Below are positions 28,348-38,239 of a stretch of 64,000 bases of DNA, piece by piece. The translations under genes were made by a program, and so were the position numbers. The DNA is from Gammaproteobacteria bacterium (lineage in GTDB: Bacteria > Pseudomonadota > Gammaproteobacteria > Pseudomonadales > Azotimanducaceae). The stretch's first letter is position 1; each line of letters opens with the position of its first letter. The stretch spans positions 51,149-115,148 of the forward strand of contig VXLJ01000019.1 of assembly GCA_009841635.1 (NCBI GenBank), written 5' to 3'. The notes under the pieces were generated by a model. It was not told the origin of the DNA and made no database searches. It saw only the letters and a list, made by a program, of their open reading frames with translations.

Positions 28348-29841
28348 TTAGCCGACCAACATCGTTGAGTTCATGAGGAAGCAATCGATTTCTCTCGCCG
28401 CCTCGCGTCCTTCATTGATCGCCCACACGACGAGCGATTGCCCGCGCCGACAATCACCTGCAGCGAACACACCTTCTACGGAGGTTTGGTAGCGACCTTT
28501 GTCTGCAAGATAGTTGCTTCGTGCGTCAAGTTCGATGTCTAATGGTGCTGAAACACCGTGCTCCGGACCGCGAAACCCCAACGCGAGGAACACGCGGTCG
28601 AATTCCCAGACTTGCTCGGTGCCTTCAATAGGTTGCGGCGAACCTGTTTCCATACTGATGTCCAAGGTTTTAACGCCAGCCACCCGACCATTGCCATCGT
28701 CGATAAATTCGGTCGTGCTGATGGCGAACTTTCGTGGATCCGCGCCAAATTTTTTTGCCGCTTCTTCGTGACCGTAATCAACGCGGAAGATATTCGGATA
28801 TTCAGGCCAAGGATTGCTAGCGCGTCGTTCTGGCGGGTGTGACGGGAAAAGCTCGAAATTAACCAAGTTCTTGCACCCATGCCGCATCGCTGTACCTAAA
28901 CAGTCAGTGCCGGTGTCGCCACCGCCAATAACCAATACGCGCTCATTTGCTGCATTAATGAAGTTGCCGTCGGCATGGTTGGAATCAAGCAGACTCTTGG
29001 TGTTTAACGTGAGGTATTCCATCGCAAAGTGAATACCTTTAAGTTCACGTCCAGGTATGGCGAGGTCGTTGGGTACCGTTGCACCAGTCGCGAGCAAGAC
29101 CGCATCGTTTTGCGCAACGAGCTCTCGCACATCATGCGAGCCGTTTGAGCCATCGCCGATATCAGCATTCGGCACGAAACGCACCCCTTCGTCTTTCATG
29201 AGGGAGAGACGACGTTCAACGACGCGCTGCTTCTCTAGCTTCATGTTTGGAATGCCGTACATAAGCAAACCGCCAATGCGGTCGGCGCGTTCGTAAACGG
29301 TAACCGTATGGCCTTGGCTGTTCAATTGCGCTGCCGCAGCCAAGCCAGCGGGTCCAGAACCAACGATCGCGATGGACTTATTAGTTCTACGCAGGGGCGG
29401 TTGTGCACTGATCCAGCCGCGGGCGAATCCCTTATCGACGATCGCCATTTCAATGTTTTTGATCGTGACCGGTGGGTCCGTGATGCCTAACACGCAGCTG
29501 CCTTCACATGGTGCTGGACAGACGCGACCCGTGAATTCTGGAAAGTTGTTGGTGGCATGCAATCGATCTAATGCATCTCGCCAATGGTTGCGATAGACGA
29601 GATCGTTCCATTCTGGAATGAGGTTGTGAATCGGACAACCTGCTTTGCTCATCCGATTGTCTGGCGTTGATTGCGATTGGCAAAAAGGCACGCCACAGTC
29701 CATGCAGCGTGCACTTTGCGCAGCTAGCCGTGACTCGTCGTGGTCCGTGTAGATTTCATCGAAGTCAGCAATTCGCAACGCCGGATCGCGATACGGCGCT
29801 GCCGTACGCTGAAACTCCATAAAGCCGGTGGTTTTCCCCAC
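28348..29841 (-). CDS. gltD: Glutamate synthase (NADPH), small subunit
   Basis: FAD/NADPH subunit that supplies electrons to GltB, 497 residues. N-terminal Cys clusters ([10 protein letters not shown] and CPAPCEGSC) ligate the 4Fe-4S centres. FAD motif [14 protein letters not shown] and NADPH motif [10 protein letters not shown] follow, and the C-terminal FAD contact is [18 protein letters not shown]. It starts at GTG 29841, giving the standard N-terminus [10 protein letters not shown]. It lies seven bases downstream of gltB. Confidence 0.97.
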   Translation of the reverse strand: MGKTTGFMEFQRTAAPYRDPALRIADFDEIYTDHDESRLAAQSARCMDCGVPFCQSQSTPDNRMSKAGCPIHNLIPEWNDLVYRNHWRDALDRLHATNNFPEFTGRVCPAPCEGSCVLGITDPPVTIKNIEMAIVDKGFARGWISAQPPLRRTNKSIAIVGSGPAGLAAAAQLNSQGHTVTVYERADRIGGLLMYGIPNMKLEKQRVVERRLSLMKDEGVRFVPNADIGDGSNGSHDVRELVAQNDAVLLATGATVPNDLAIPGRELKGIHFAMEYLTLNTKSLLDSNHADGNFINAANERVLVIGGGDTGTDCLGTAMRHGCKNLVNFELFPSHPPERRASNPWPEYPNIFRVDYGHEEAAKKFGADPRKFAISTTEFIDDGNGRVAGVKTLDISMETGSPQPIEGTEQVWEFDRVFLALGFRGPEHGVSAPLDIELDARSNYLADKGRYQTSVEGVFAAGDCRRGQSLVVWAINEGREAAREIDCFLMNSTMLVG

Positions 29842-29848
29842 GCGTCGG

Positions 29849-32800
29849 CTACACCTCGGCCGAGGCTAACTCGGCCTGCTCCGCCATGCTTTGCAGCACG
29901 CGCTTGTAGTCCGTTGGCATGACTTTAACAAATTGCCGAACCGTTTGCGTCCAGTTATCAAGAATCGACTTGGCGACGGTTGACCCCGTGTAAATGGCAT
30001 GGTGGTCAATCAATCGCTTGATCTCGTCAATTTCATCGCGCTGTTCTAGTTGCTCGAGATCCACGAGTTCCATGTTGCAATTGTTCGCGAAATCCTTCTC
30101 TGGATCCCACACGTAGGCGATGCCACCGCTCATGCCTGCCGCGAAATTGCGACCGGTCGGTCCGAGCACGACAACTCGACCACCGGTCATGTACTCGCAA
30201 CCATGATCACCGACGCCTTCGACGATAGCGGTCGCGCCACTATTGCGAACACAGAAGCGTTCAGCAGCAATGCCACGGAAAAAACACTCCCCACTCGTCG
30301 CACCATATAGAACAACGTTGCCGATTAAAACTTCGTGTTCGGCATGGAAGATTGAGTTCTTTGGCGGGTAGACGATAAGCCGACCACCTGATAGCCCTTT
30401 ACCGACGTAGTCGTTCGCATCCCCTTCAACCTCGAGGGTAACGCCTTTCGCGAGCCATGCACCAAAACTCTGACCAGCGCTGCCAGTTAATTTGAAGTGG
30501 ATTGTGTCATCCGGCAACATGTCGGGGCCGACGTGCTTGATGATTGCATTTGAAAGCATGCCGCCTACGACGCGGTGGGTATTGCGAATAGGCAACGATT
30601 CACGAACTTTCTTACCTTCAGTAAGGGCAGGCTGCGAGAGCTTGATAAGTTGCTTGTCGAGCGCGTCTTCTAATCCGTGGTCTTGCTTGTGTTGCCGATA
30701 CACGCCCAAGCAGTCGTCAGGTTGCTCTGCCTGCATGAGGATTTTTTCAAGATCAAGCGCGTTGGCTTTCCAGTGGTCACTGGCTGCATCGATCTTTAAT
30801 AGCTCGACGTGCCCAACCATTTCATTGACGTTGCGGATACCATGTGCCGCCATGATGAGACGCAGTTCTTTGGCGACCATAAAAAGGTAATTGAGCACGT
30901 GCTCAGGTGTCCCTGCGAAATGCTTGCGCAGTTCGGGATCTTGCGTAGCAATCCCTACTGGACAGGTATTGAGATGGCACTTGCGCATCATGATGCAGCC
31001 AAGCGAAACCAATGGGGCTGTTGCGAAACCAAATTCTTCCGCGCCGAGGCAGATTGCTATCGCAACATCGCGTCCGGTCTTTAGTTGGCCGTCAACCTGG
31101 AGCGCAACCCGTGAACGCAAGTTATTGAGAACAAGCGTTTGATGCGTTTCAGCGAGGCCTAATTCCCAAGGAATGCCTGCGTGCTTGATTGACGTCAATG
31201 GGGAAGCGCCAGTGCCACCCACGTCACCTGCGATGACTAAGTGGTCCGTTCGAGCTTTGGTTACGCCAGCCGCAACGGTTCCGACGCCGACCTCTGAACA
31301 TAGTTTGACGCTGATATCGGCATCCGGGTTGGCATTTTTGAGATCGTGAATGAGCTGAGCGATATCTTCGATGGAGTAGATATCGTGGTGTGGTGGCGGA
31401 CTGATCAAACCAACACCAGGTGTGGAATTTCGGATTCGTGCGATATAGCCATCGACTTTCGTGCCTGGCAGTTCACCGCCTTCCCCGGGTTTTGCGCCTT
31501 GCACGATCTTGATTTGCAATTGATCGGCGTTGGTGAGATAGTCGATTGTTACCCCAAAACGACCACTAGCGACTTGCTTAATCGCTGACCGTCGCCAATC
31601 GCCATTCGCATCTGGATAAAAACGCTCGGAGTCCTCGCCTCCTTCGCCTGAGTTCGACTTGCCGCCGACACGATTCATGGCAATCGCGAGGCTCTCATGA
31701 GCTTCCGCGGAAATAGAGCCAAAACTCATCGCACCGGTGGCGAAACGCTTCATGATTTCGCTTTCTGGTTCAACTTCGTCGAGTGGCACCGCCTTATCCG
31801 CGCCTGCGTCGACAAATGTGATCAAACCACGTAGATTGGCTTCGCGCGTATTGAGCTCATTGACATGTTGCGCGAATCGCCAATACGCATCTTCGTCGTT
31901 TTCACGTGCTGCGTACTGTAAATCTGCGATCGCCTCAGGGTCCCACATATGCCGATCACCGCCGAGACGCCAATGAAAATCACCTGGGTTTGGCAATACT
32001 GGAATTCGGACGACATTGCGCCCAGGGAAGCCAATTTCATGGCGCCGACGCATTTCCTCTACCAGCACGTCGAAGCCGATCCCTTCTACCCTACTCGCCG
32101 TACCGGTGAATGCCAAATCGACAACGTCCTGTGCCAGTCCTACTGCTTCAAATATTTGTGCGCCTTTGTAAGACTGCAGCGTCGAGATTCCCATCTTGGC
32201 CATGACTTTCATCATGCCCTTGGCAACAGCCTTTTTATAGGCGTCGACGACGTCATCGTCATCGCTTACGTGTGCGGCATCGTCCAAGTAACCGTCCCGC
32301 CGCGATTGCCAAAGCGATTCGAAGGCGAGGTAGGGGTTTATGGCATCCGCGCCGTAACCGATAAGGAGGCAGTGATGGTGTACTTCACGCGCCTCCCCAG
32401 TTTCGACGACCAGACCTATCCGCGTTCGTGCGTGGTGTTTAACAAGATGATGGTGTACCGCGCCAACAGCCAACAAAGCGCTAATCGGCATGCATTGTTG
32501 GTTCATTTGACGGTCAGACAGCACGACCATCTTGTAGCCAGCTTCGATAGCCTGTAGCGCGTCATTCGATATACGCAGGAGAGCTTCTGTTAATCCTGCT
32601 GCATCGCTTTCGACGGGAAACGTGATATCAATCGTTTTAGTTCGCCAACCGTGGTAATCCATATGCTGGATGGCGGCGAGTTCAGCATTGTTCAAAATAG
32701 GGTGGGCTAAACGAAGCCGCTTGGCATGTCGCTCAGAGATATCGAGGAGGTTTTGTTCAGGCCCAATGTAGCACTCCAATGCCATGATGATCTCTTCGCG

Positions 32801-34435
32801 AATCGAATCGATAGCAGGATTAGTAACCTGTGCAAACAGCTGTTTGAAGTAGTCGTAGAGCATGCGCGGCTTATCGGACATCACGGCGAGAGCAGCGTCG
32901 TTGCCCATGGAGCCGAGTGGGTCGCGTAATTCCTTCACCATCGGGACGAGCATGAATTGCATCGTCTCTGTGGTGTAGCCGTGGGCTTGCATGCGCTGGA
33001 GCACCGAATCTGCTTCGTATCCCGGCACATCGCTAGGCACCGGCAAGTCGTCGAGATCGATTCGTTGGTTATCTAACCAATGACGCCAAGGTCGTTTTGC
33101 TGCCCATTCCGACTTAATTTCGTCATCTGGCACCATGCGCCCCTGGGTGAAGTCGATTAAAAAGAGTTTCCCAGGTTGCAGACGTCCCTTCGTTACAACC
33201 GTGGCTGGGTCGACGTCAAGCACGCCAACTTCCGACGCCATGATGCATCGATCATCAGAAGTGATGTAGTAACGTGATGGCCTTAATCCATTTCTATCGA
33301 GAACCGCGCCGATGTAGTTCCCATCTGTAAAGGCGATGGATGCGGGTCCATCCCAAGGTTCCATGAGGCACGAGTTGAATTCATAAAACGCCTTGCGTTC
33401 ATCCGGCATGTCATCGTGGTGTTGCCATGCTTCCGGGATCATCATGAGCACCGATTCTTGCAAGGTGCGACCGGTCATTAGCATGAATTCGAGCACGTTG
33501 TCGAACGTGCCGGAGTCGGAGCAATCGGGTTCAACGATTGGGAATGCTTTGTACAGATCCTCGCCAAACAGCTCAGAATCTGCAACCCCTTCGCGTGCGT
33601 TCATCCAATTCGTATTGCCGAGCAACGTATTGATTTCGCCGTTATGACTCATAAAACGATTTGGTTGCGCACGATCCCACGAAGGGAAGGTGTTTGTCGA
33701 AAATCGCGAATGCACCATGGCTAGGTGCGATTCATAGTCTTCGGCTTGTAGGTCAGGAAAAAAGGGATACAGCTGGATAGGTGTCAGCATGCCTTTGTAG
33801 ACGATGACCTTCGTCGATAGGCTTGCGATATAAAACAGGCGTTGCGAGTCGGATTCAGGGGACGCTTTGATGCGGTGGGTAGCCTGTTTCCGTATGAGGT
33901 AGAGCTTGCGCTCAAGTTCTTCGGCAGATTCGACTTCAGTCCCGCCAATGAAACAGTTAGCGATGTATGGCATCGCGGCACGAGCTGCACCACCAATGTC
34001 CGCCGCATCCGGGGCGACTGGCACTTCGCGCCAACCCAACAATGTCTGGCCCATGTCCTGGATCACTTGTTCTAAGGCTTGCTGGCATGCATGACGTTCG
34101 TTCGCGGCTTGTGGCAAAAATACGACGCCGACGCCATATAAACCTTGCTGCGGCAAGGTCTTGCTATGTTGTTCTTGAAATACCCTAGCGAAAAAGCGGT
34201 GCGGAATAGCTGTGAGGATGCCGGCGCCGTCACCCGTGTTTTTCTCGTAACCTAAACCACCCCGATGCACCATACAGCAATTCATATGGTTGGCATCTTC
34301 CATAATGCCGCGGCTTGCTCGACCTTTGATGTCGCAAATAAAGCCAACGCCACACGAGTCTTTTTCGTAACGGGGATCGTATAACCCAATCGATTGCAAG
34401 GGACGACTTGCTTTCTGGGTTGGGAGAATAGTCAT
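29849..34435 (-). CDS. gltB: Glutamate synthase (NADPH), large subunit
   Basis: Converts glutamine and 2-oxoglutarate to two glutamates, 1528 residues. A 27-residue propeptide precedes the catalytic Cys28 (SCGVGFICDIKG) of the class II glutaminase domain. The FMN/2-oxoglutarate domain includes the 3Fe-4S ligands in CIMMRKCHLNTCPVGIA and the KPGEGGELPG flavin loop. The C-terminal GXGXG beta-helix domain ends the protein. Together with NtrBC at the left end it forms the nitrogen assimilation core of this window. The mRNA may have a leader of about 220 bases. Confidence 0.98.
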   Translation of the reverse strand: MTILPTQKASRPLQSIGLYDPRYEKDSCGVGFICDIKGRASRGIMEDANHMNCCMVHRGGLGYEKNTGDGAGILTAIPHRFFARVFQEQHSKTLPQQGLYGVGVVFLPQAANERHACQQALEQVIQDMGQTLLGWREVPVAPDAADIGGAARAAMPYIANCFIGGTEVESAEELERKLYLIRKQATHRIKASPESDSQRLFYIASLSTKVIVYKGMLTPIQLYPFFPDLQAEDYESHLAMVHSRFSTNTFPSWDRAQPNRFMSHNGEINTLLGNTNWMNAREGVADSELFGEDLYKAFPIVEPDCSDSGTFDNVLEFMLMTGRTLQESVLMMIPEAWQHHDDMPDERKAFYEFNSCLMEPWDGPASIAFTDGNYIGAVLDRNGLRPSRYYITSDDRCIMASEVGVLDVDPATVVTKGRLQPGKLFLIDFTQGRMVPDDEIKSEWAAKRPWRHWLDNQRIDLDDLPVPSDVPGYEADSVLQRMQAHGYTTETMQFMLVPMVKELRDPLGSMGNDAALAVMSDKPRMLYDYFKQLFAQVTNPAIDSIREEIIMALECYIGPEQNLLDISERHAKRLRLAHPILNNAELAAIQHMDYHGWRTKTIDITFPVESDAAGLTEALLRISNDALQAIEAGYKMVVLSDRQMNQQCMPISALLAVGAVHHHLVKHHARTRIGLVVETGEAREVHHHCLLIGYGADAINPYLAFESLWQSRRDGYLDDAAHVSDDDDVVDAYKKAVAKGMMKVMAKMGISTLQSYKGAQIFEAVGLAQDVVDLAFTGTASRVEGIGFDVLVEEMRRRHEIGFPGRNVVRIPVLPNPGDFHWRLGGDRHMWDPEAIADLQYAARENDEDAYWRFAQHVNELNTREANLRGLITFVDAGADKAVPLDEVEPESEIMKRFATGAMSFGSISAEAHESLAIAMNRVGGKSNSGEGGEDSERFYPDANGDWRRSAIKQVASGRFGVTIDYLTNADQLQIKIVQGAKPGEGGELPGTKVDGYIARIRNSTPGVGLISPPPHHDIYSIEDIAQLIHDLKNANPDADISVKLCSEVGVGTVAAGVTKARTDHLVIAGDVGGTGASPLTSIKHAGIPWELGLAETHQTLVLNNLRSRVALQVDGQLKTGRDVAIAICLGAEEFGFATAPLVSLGCIMMRKCHLNTCPVGIATQDPELRKHFAGTPEHVLNYLFMVAKELRLIMAAHGIRNVNEMVGHVELLKIDAASDHWKANALDLEKILMQAEQPDDCLGVYRQHKQDHGLEDALDKQLIKLSQPALTEGKKVRESLPIRNTHRVVGGMLSNAIIKHVGPDMLPDDTIHFKLTGSAGQSFGAWLAKGVTLEVEGDANDYVGKGLSGGRLIVYPPKNSIFHAEHEVLIGNVVLYGATSGECFFRGIAAERFCVRNSGATAIVEGVGDHGCEYMTGGRVVVLGPTGRNFAAGMSGGIAYVWDPEKDFANNCNMELVDLEQLEQRDEIDEIKRLIDHHAIYTGSTVAKSILDNWTQTVRQFVKVMPTDYKRVLQSMAEQAELASAEV

Positions 34436-34776
34436 TGTTTCAGCTGTCGCGTGCTATACCAATGAGATCGCGCAATAGGCCAGTATTGGGTTCGAGTTGG
34501 TGACCATGAGCCATGGTTCCTTGGACGCGATACACAATGTTGAGGTAAAAATCGATGGTCTTGCTTCAAAAAACGTCATTTTCGCGAGCGTTGCCAAGCT
34601 CGACACATCCCCCTCTAATGCCTGACGTCTCACCCGACATCTCGTAAATTGAGCGCGAGCGAAGCGCGGGATTTTATCTAAGGGAAGCTAATGTATTCCG
34701 ATCACGCCTTGTTTAGCGGTTGCCCAAAGTAAACATCGCGTTGAAATCGGATTTTCATTGGATTTTTGTGTAAAGT
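34436..34776. other. Intergenic stretch between gltB and the Nudix gene
   Basis: About 340 bases without a gene, between divergent gltB and the Nudix gene. On the minus strand GATAAAATCCCGCGC (34664-34678) resembles a -10 box with initiator. If used, gltB would have a 5' leader of about 220 bases containing the hairpin-forming GCGCTTCGCTCGCGC just after the start. I recognise no riboswitch class and no convincing leader peptide there. Confidence 0.4.
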
Positions 34777-35226
34777 ATGGATAAAAGTTCAGTAGATATG
34801 GCAAGATACACCGTGAATGTGGTGGTTCACACGCTGGTCTGGCATGCAGATGAGATGAGCTTGCTGCTTTTACAACGAGCTAATACTGGTCTCATGGACG
34901 GCCGATATACACTGCCAGGCGGCCACCTCAAACCAGGCGAATCCATGCTCGATGCCGCGCAACGTGAAGTTCAGGAGGAAGTAGGGATTGTGCTTGGGGA
35001 CACCACTCCAACATGTGTGCTTCCTTATGCAGGAGGGGTGAATTTCGTCTTTGAATCATTGCGGTGGACGGGTGAAGCTCGCAATATGGAACCGGAAAAA
35101 TGTGTCGATTTAGCATGGTGTCCACTCGAACGACTACCGCGGAACGTCGTACCATGGCTTCGAACTGTGTTGGACCTTCGAGACTCAGGACGCTGGTTTC
35201 ACGATTTCAGCGGAAATAGGTCATAG
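34777..35226 (+). CDS. Nudix hydrolase
   Basis: Pyrophosphohydrolase of the Nudix superfamily, 149 residues. The full Nudix box is present (GGHLKPGESMLDAAQ then REVQEEVGI), matching GX5EX7REUXEEXGU, with Mg-binding glutamates. The N-terminal strand YTVNVVVHTLVW and LLQRANTGLMDGRYTLPGGH resemble MutT/NudG-like or ADP-ribose-type subgroups, but the substrate cannot be read. Two ATGs (34777 and 34798) are possible; neither has a good ribosome site. It stands alone upstream of mdh. Confidence 0.88.
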   Translation: MDKSSVDMARYTVNVVVHTLVWHADEMSLLLLQRANTGLMDGRYTLPGGHLKPGESMLDAAQREVQEEVGIVLGDTTPTCVLPYAGGVNFVFESLRWTGEARNMEPEKCVDLAWCPLERLPRNVVPWLRTVLDLRDSGRWFHDFSGNRS

Positions 35227-35279
35227 ATCGCGGCGCGTTGCGAGTACGCCTGGGTGTGATTGAACACAATCTGAACCCA

Positions 35280-35300
35280 GCTGATTCAAGCTACAATTCC
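35280..35300 (+). promoter_or_regulatory. Possible -10 region and initiator of mdh
   Basis: GCTACAATTCCGCCGC has a good -10 hexamer (TACAAT) followed by a CCGC initiator, about 30 bases upstream of the mdh ATG. The -35 side is weak (TCTGAA at 17 bases). The same layout recurs before several other genes in the window. Confidence 0.4.
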
Positions 35301-35326
35301 GCCGCTTTCTGCAGTTGGACGATTTC

Positions 35327-36298
35327 ATGGCTGAACCTGTATCCATTGCTGTAACTGGCGCGGCCGGCCAAATTGGGTATGCGTTGCTGTTTCGCATCGC
35401 GTCAGGTGCAATGCTTGGTCCCGATCAACCCGTCGAACTGAAATTGTTGGAAATCCCACCCGCGATGGATGCCTTGCAAGGGGTGGTCATGGAACTCGAC
35501 GATTGCGCGTTTCCATTGTTAGTGAACGCGGTCGCGACGGATCAACCAGAAGTTGCGTTTGAAGGTGTGGATCTAGCTATGCTGGTTGGTTCTATGCCGC
35601 GAGGACCTGGTATGGAACGCAATGACTTGCTTGAAGCAAACGGCAAGATCTTTACGGTTCAAGGTAAAGCGCTCAACGACCACGCGTCGCGTCAAGTTAA
35701 AACGTTAGTCGTCGGGAATCCGGCTAACACCAATTGCTTGATTGCGCAGAACAACGCACCCGATTTGGATCCGAACAACTTCACCGCCATGACGAAGCTA
35801 GACCACAACCGCGCCACTGCGCAACTGGCATTGAAGGTGGCTTGTGCTGTCGACGACATTCAAGGTTTATCCATCTGGGGTAATCACTCTTCGACGATGT
35901 TTCCAGATTTGCTAAATGCTTCAGTTAGCGGCACGCCAGCCATGCAAGCCGTAGATCAAGCTTGGTATGAAAACGAGTTCATCCCAGCGATTCAACAGCG
36001 TGGCGCTGCCATCATTGCTGCGCGTGGCTTGTCTAGCGCGGCAAGTGCTGCGAATGCAGCAGTCGAGCACATGCGTGAATGGGTAACTGGCACGTCAAGT
36101 GTGACCAGCATGGGGATCTATAGCAGTGGTGCGTATGGGATATCTGAAGGGTTGATTTTTTCGTATCCCGTAACCACGAAAGATGGTGCACATACGATCG
36201 TAGAAGGTCTAACCATCGACGACTTTGCGCATGCAAAAATCAAGGCTACTGAGCAAGAATTAATGGATGAGCGGGACGCGGTCGCTCACCTACTGTAA
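35327..36298 (+). CDS. mdh: Malate dehydrogenase (NAD), cytosolic-type
   Basis: TCA-cycle enzyme interconverting malate and oxaloacetate, 323 residues. The NAD motif [18 protein letters not shown] and [26 protein letters not shown] (shortened: [18 protein letters not shown]) are typical of the eukaryote-cytosol-like bacterial branch. The substrate loop [14 protein letters not shown] holds the Arg residues, and the catalytic His is in [15 protein letters not shown] 35327 was chosen; a TTG four codons earlier is open but unnecessary. Confidence 0.96.
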   Translation: MAEPVSIAVTGAAGQIGYALLFRIASGAMLGPDQPVELKLLEIPPAMDALQGVVMELDDCAFPLLVNAVATDQPEVAFEGVDLAMLVGSMPRGPGMERNDLLEANGKIFTVQGKALNDHASRQVKTLVVGNPANTNCLIAQNNAPDLDPNNFTAMTKLDHNRATAQLALKVACAVDDIQGLSIWGNHSSTMFPDLLNASVSGTPAMQAVDQAWYENEFIPAIQQRGAAIIAARGLSSAASAANAAVEHMREWVTGTSSVTSMGIYSSGAYGISEGLIFSYPVTTKDGAHTIVEGLTIDDFAHAKIKATEQELMDERDAVAHLL

Positions 36299-36355
36299 TT
36301 TCATAGCGACAGTAAAATCTGTTTCTTTCATTGTCTTTCACGAGTCTTTCATTAC

Positions 36356-36661
36356 ATGGCTAGTTTGGCGACAGGTCAGCGCTTAAAGAGTGCTGTGTGC
36401 GGCACCGAAATCATGGTAATCAGTGCTCCTGACGCTGACCTGGAACTGACTTGTGGCGGCGCATTGATGGGCGACAATGAAGGCAGCAACGGTGACGGCA
36501 TCGACCCGAATTTCGCGTCCGGCACGACCATCGGAAAGCGCTATGTCACGGAAGATGGCGAGCTGGAATTGCTTTGCGTCAAACCTGGCGATGGGTCACT
36601 CGCGGTGAACGGCACCGCACTGAAAATCAAGGAATCGAAAAAGCTACCTAAAACGGACTAG
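36356..36661 (+). CDS. Conserved hypothetical protein with three Cys, partner of an acyl-CoA ligase
   Basis: A 101-residue soluble protein without signal peptide. It has three Cys (C15 in AVCGTEIMV, C33 in LTCGGALM, C74 in LLCVKPGDGSLAV), spaced as if they might bind a metal or cluster. From memory, similar small proteins occur beside acyl-CoA ligases in actinobacteria and marine proteobacteria, but I know of no assigned function. The ligase starts 48 bases downstream on the same strand, so the two are probably one transcript. Confidence 0.7.
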   Translation: MASLATGQRLKSAVCGTEIMVISAPDADLELTCGGALMGDNEGSNGDGIDPNFASGTTIGKRYVTEDGELELLCVKPGDGSLAVNGTALKIKESKKLPKTD

Positions 36662-36709
36662 TAGCACACGTTTTCTATTGACCAGCGACTCGTAGCTGGC
36701 GATTAATTT

Positions 36710-38212
36710 ATGAATATCGCTTTATTCCTTGAAATGGCGGCTGACGTATTCGGGAGTCGTACTGCTTTCGTAGACGCGAGCAATGGTGAGTCCATTTCCT
36801 ATCGCGGATTGTTTCAAGCGGCGCGTGCCAAAGCTCAAGTTATGCGGGAATCCGGCGTGGCCCACTGTGCGCTAATCGACACTGCCAATCTGACGATACC
36901 CGTTGCGCTGTTCGCGAGCGGGTGGGCGGGTTTGCCGTATGTGCCAATCAACTATCGTCTCACGGCAACGGAAATCGACGCCTTGTTAGCACGTGTCGAA
37001 CCTGCTTTGCTGGTTACAGATGCGGAACGCAAACAAGCAATCACCGGCCGCCAAAAGCTAGTGGTGCACGATCGACAATCGTTTCGAGAGGTTCACCCTG
37101 TTTCTGACGATGTCGAGCCGTGGACCGACGCACCGGATGCGATTGCAGTTCTACTCTTCACGAGCGGCACGACAGGGGTGCCAAAGGCCGCGATCATGCG
37201 GCATAAGCATTTGGTTTCGTATACCTTGATGACGGAGTTCGCTTCAGCAGAAGAAGATGAGGCAGCATTGGTTTCCGTGCCGCCATATCACATTGCAGGC
37301 ATAGCGGCGATATTGACGTCGGTTTACGCGTGCCGCCGCGTTGTGCAATTACCTACGTTCGAACCAAACGAGTGGTTGCGGGTTGCTCGAGAGCAAAACG
37401 TTACCTCCACATTTGTCGTACCAACGATGTTGGCGCGAATCGTCGAAGCGCTTGATGGCCAAAAATCTGCAAATCTTCCGCACTTGCACGCACTGTCTTA
37501 CGGTGGCGGTAAGATGCCACTGAACGTCATTCGCCGTGCGATGGACTTGTTTCCTGACACCGAATTTACGAATGCATACGGATTAACAGAAACGAGTTCT
37601 ACCATATCGTTGCTTGGTCCAGATGACCATCGTGCGGCACATCAAAGCGACGATCCCAATGCGCAAAAGAGGCTTGCGTCTGCCGGTACGGCTTTGCCGG
37701 GCATCGAAATCGCCATTAAAGATGACGTCGGGCGCGAGCTTGGTCCTAACGAGCGTGGCGAGATTTACGTACGAGGCGAGCAAGTCTCCGGCGAGTACGA
37801 AGGCATAGGCAGTCGCATTGACGCAGAAGGCTGGTTCCCAACTCGGGATGCGGGCTACGTCGACGCTGACGGCTATTTATTTCTAGATGGTCGGGCCGAC
37901 GACGTGATTGTGCGTGGCGGCGAAAATCTTTCCCCTGGTGAAATTGAAGACGTATTACGCGAGCACGAAGTTGTGCGTGATGCGGCTGTAGTGGGCGTAC
38001 CTAGCGAAGAATGGGGTGAAGCTGTGGTGGCCGCAGTCGAAGTGTCGCAAGAAATTGCGGTTGAAGCTTTACAAGACTGGGTTCGAGATCACATGCGCTC
38101 ATCACGCGTACCTGAGCAAATTCACTTTTGGGACGAATTGCCTTACAACGAGACCGGCAAGTTGCTACGTCGCGTCGTCAAAGAGTCATTCACAGGTAAG
38201 GACGCGACATAG
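36710..38212 (+). CDS. AMP-dependent acyl-CoA synthetase/ligase
   Basis: Adenylate-forming enzyme of 500 residues that activates a carboxylic acid to its CoA thioester. It has the P-loop-like LLFTSGTTGVPKAA (about 147-160), motif A5 YGLTETSS, motif GRADDVIVRGGENLSPGEIE and the catalytic Lys in NETGKLLRR near the C-terminus. Length and motifs fit medium-chain or aromatic acyl-CoA ligases; the substrate is not readable. It sits directly downstream of the three-Cys protein and convergent to an amidohydrolase. Confidence 0.9.
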   Translation: MNIALFLEMAADVFGSRTAFVDASNGESISYRGLFQAARAKAQVMRESGVAHCALIDTANLTIPVALFASGWAGLPYVPINYRLTATEIDALLARVEPALLVTDAERKQAITGRQKLVVHDRQSFREVHPVSDDVEPWTDAPDAIAVLLFTSGTTGVPKAAIMRHKHLVSYTLMTEFASAEEDEAALVSVPPYHIAGIAAILTSVYACRRVVQLPTFEPNEWLRVAREQNVTSTFVVPTMLARIVEALDGQKSANLPHLHALSYGGGKMPLNVIRRAMDLFPDTEFTNAYGLTETSSTISLLGPDDHRAAHQSDDPNAQKRLASAGTALPGIEIAIKDDVGRELGPNERGEIYVRGEQVSGEYEGIGSRIDAEGWFPTRDAGYVDADGYLFLDGRADDVIVRGGENLSPGEIEDVLREHEVVRDAAVVGVPSEEWGEAVVAAVEVSQEIAVEALQDWVRDHMRSSRVPEQIHFWDELPYNETGKLLRRVVKESFTGKDAT

Positions 38213-38218
38213 CAGCGT

Positions 38219-38235
38219 TCGACCAAGTTGGTCGA
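38219..38235. repeat. Short perfect inverted repeat between convergent genes
   Basis: TCGACCAAGTTGGTCGA has two perfect 8-base arms around one base, lying in the 27-base gap between the acyl-CoA ligase stop and the amidohydrolase stop. It may help end transcription from both sides, although no T-run follows on either strand. Confidence 0.45.
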
Positions 38236-38239
38236 GAAC

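Noticed and set aside
28337..28357. Hairpin (TGGTCG...CGACCA) between priA and gltD
   Set aside because: The stem is short, overlaps the gltD stop and has no T-run on either strand.
31949..32557. Antisense frame of 202 codons within gltB
   Set aside because: Long, but opposite a full-length conserved glutamate synthase; coding bias of the sense strand explains the open frame.
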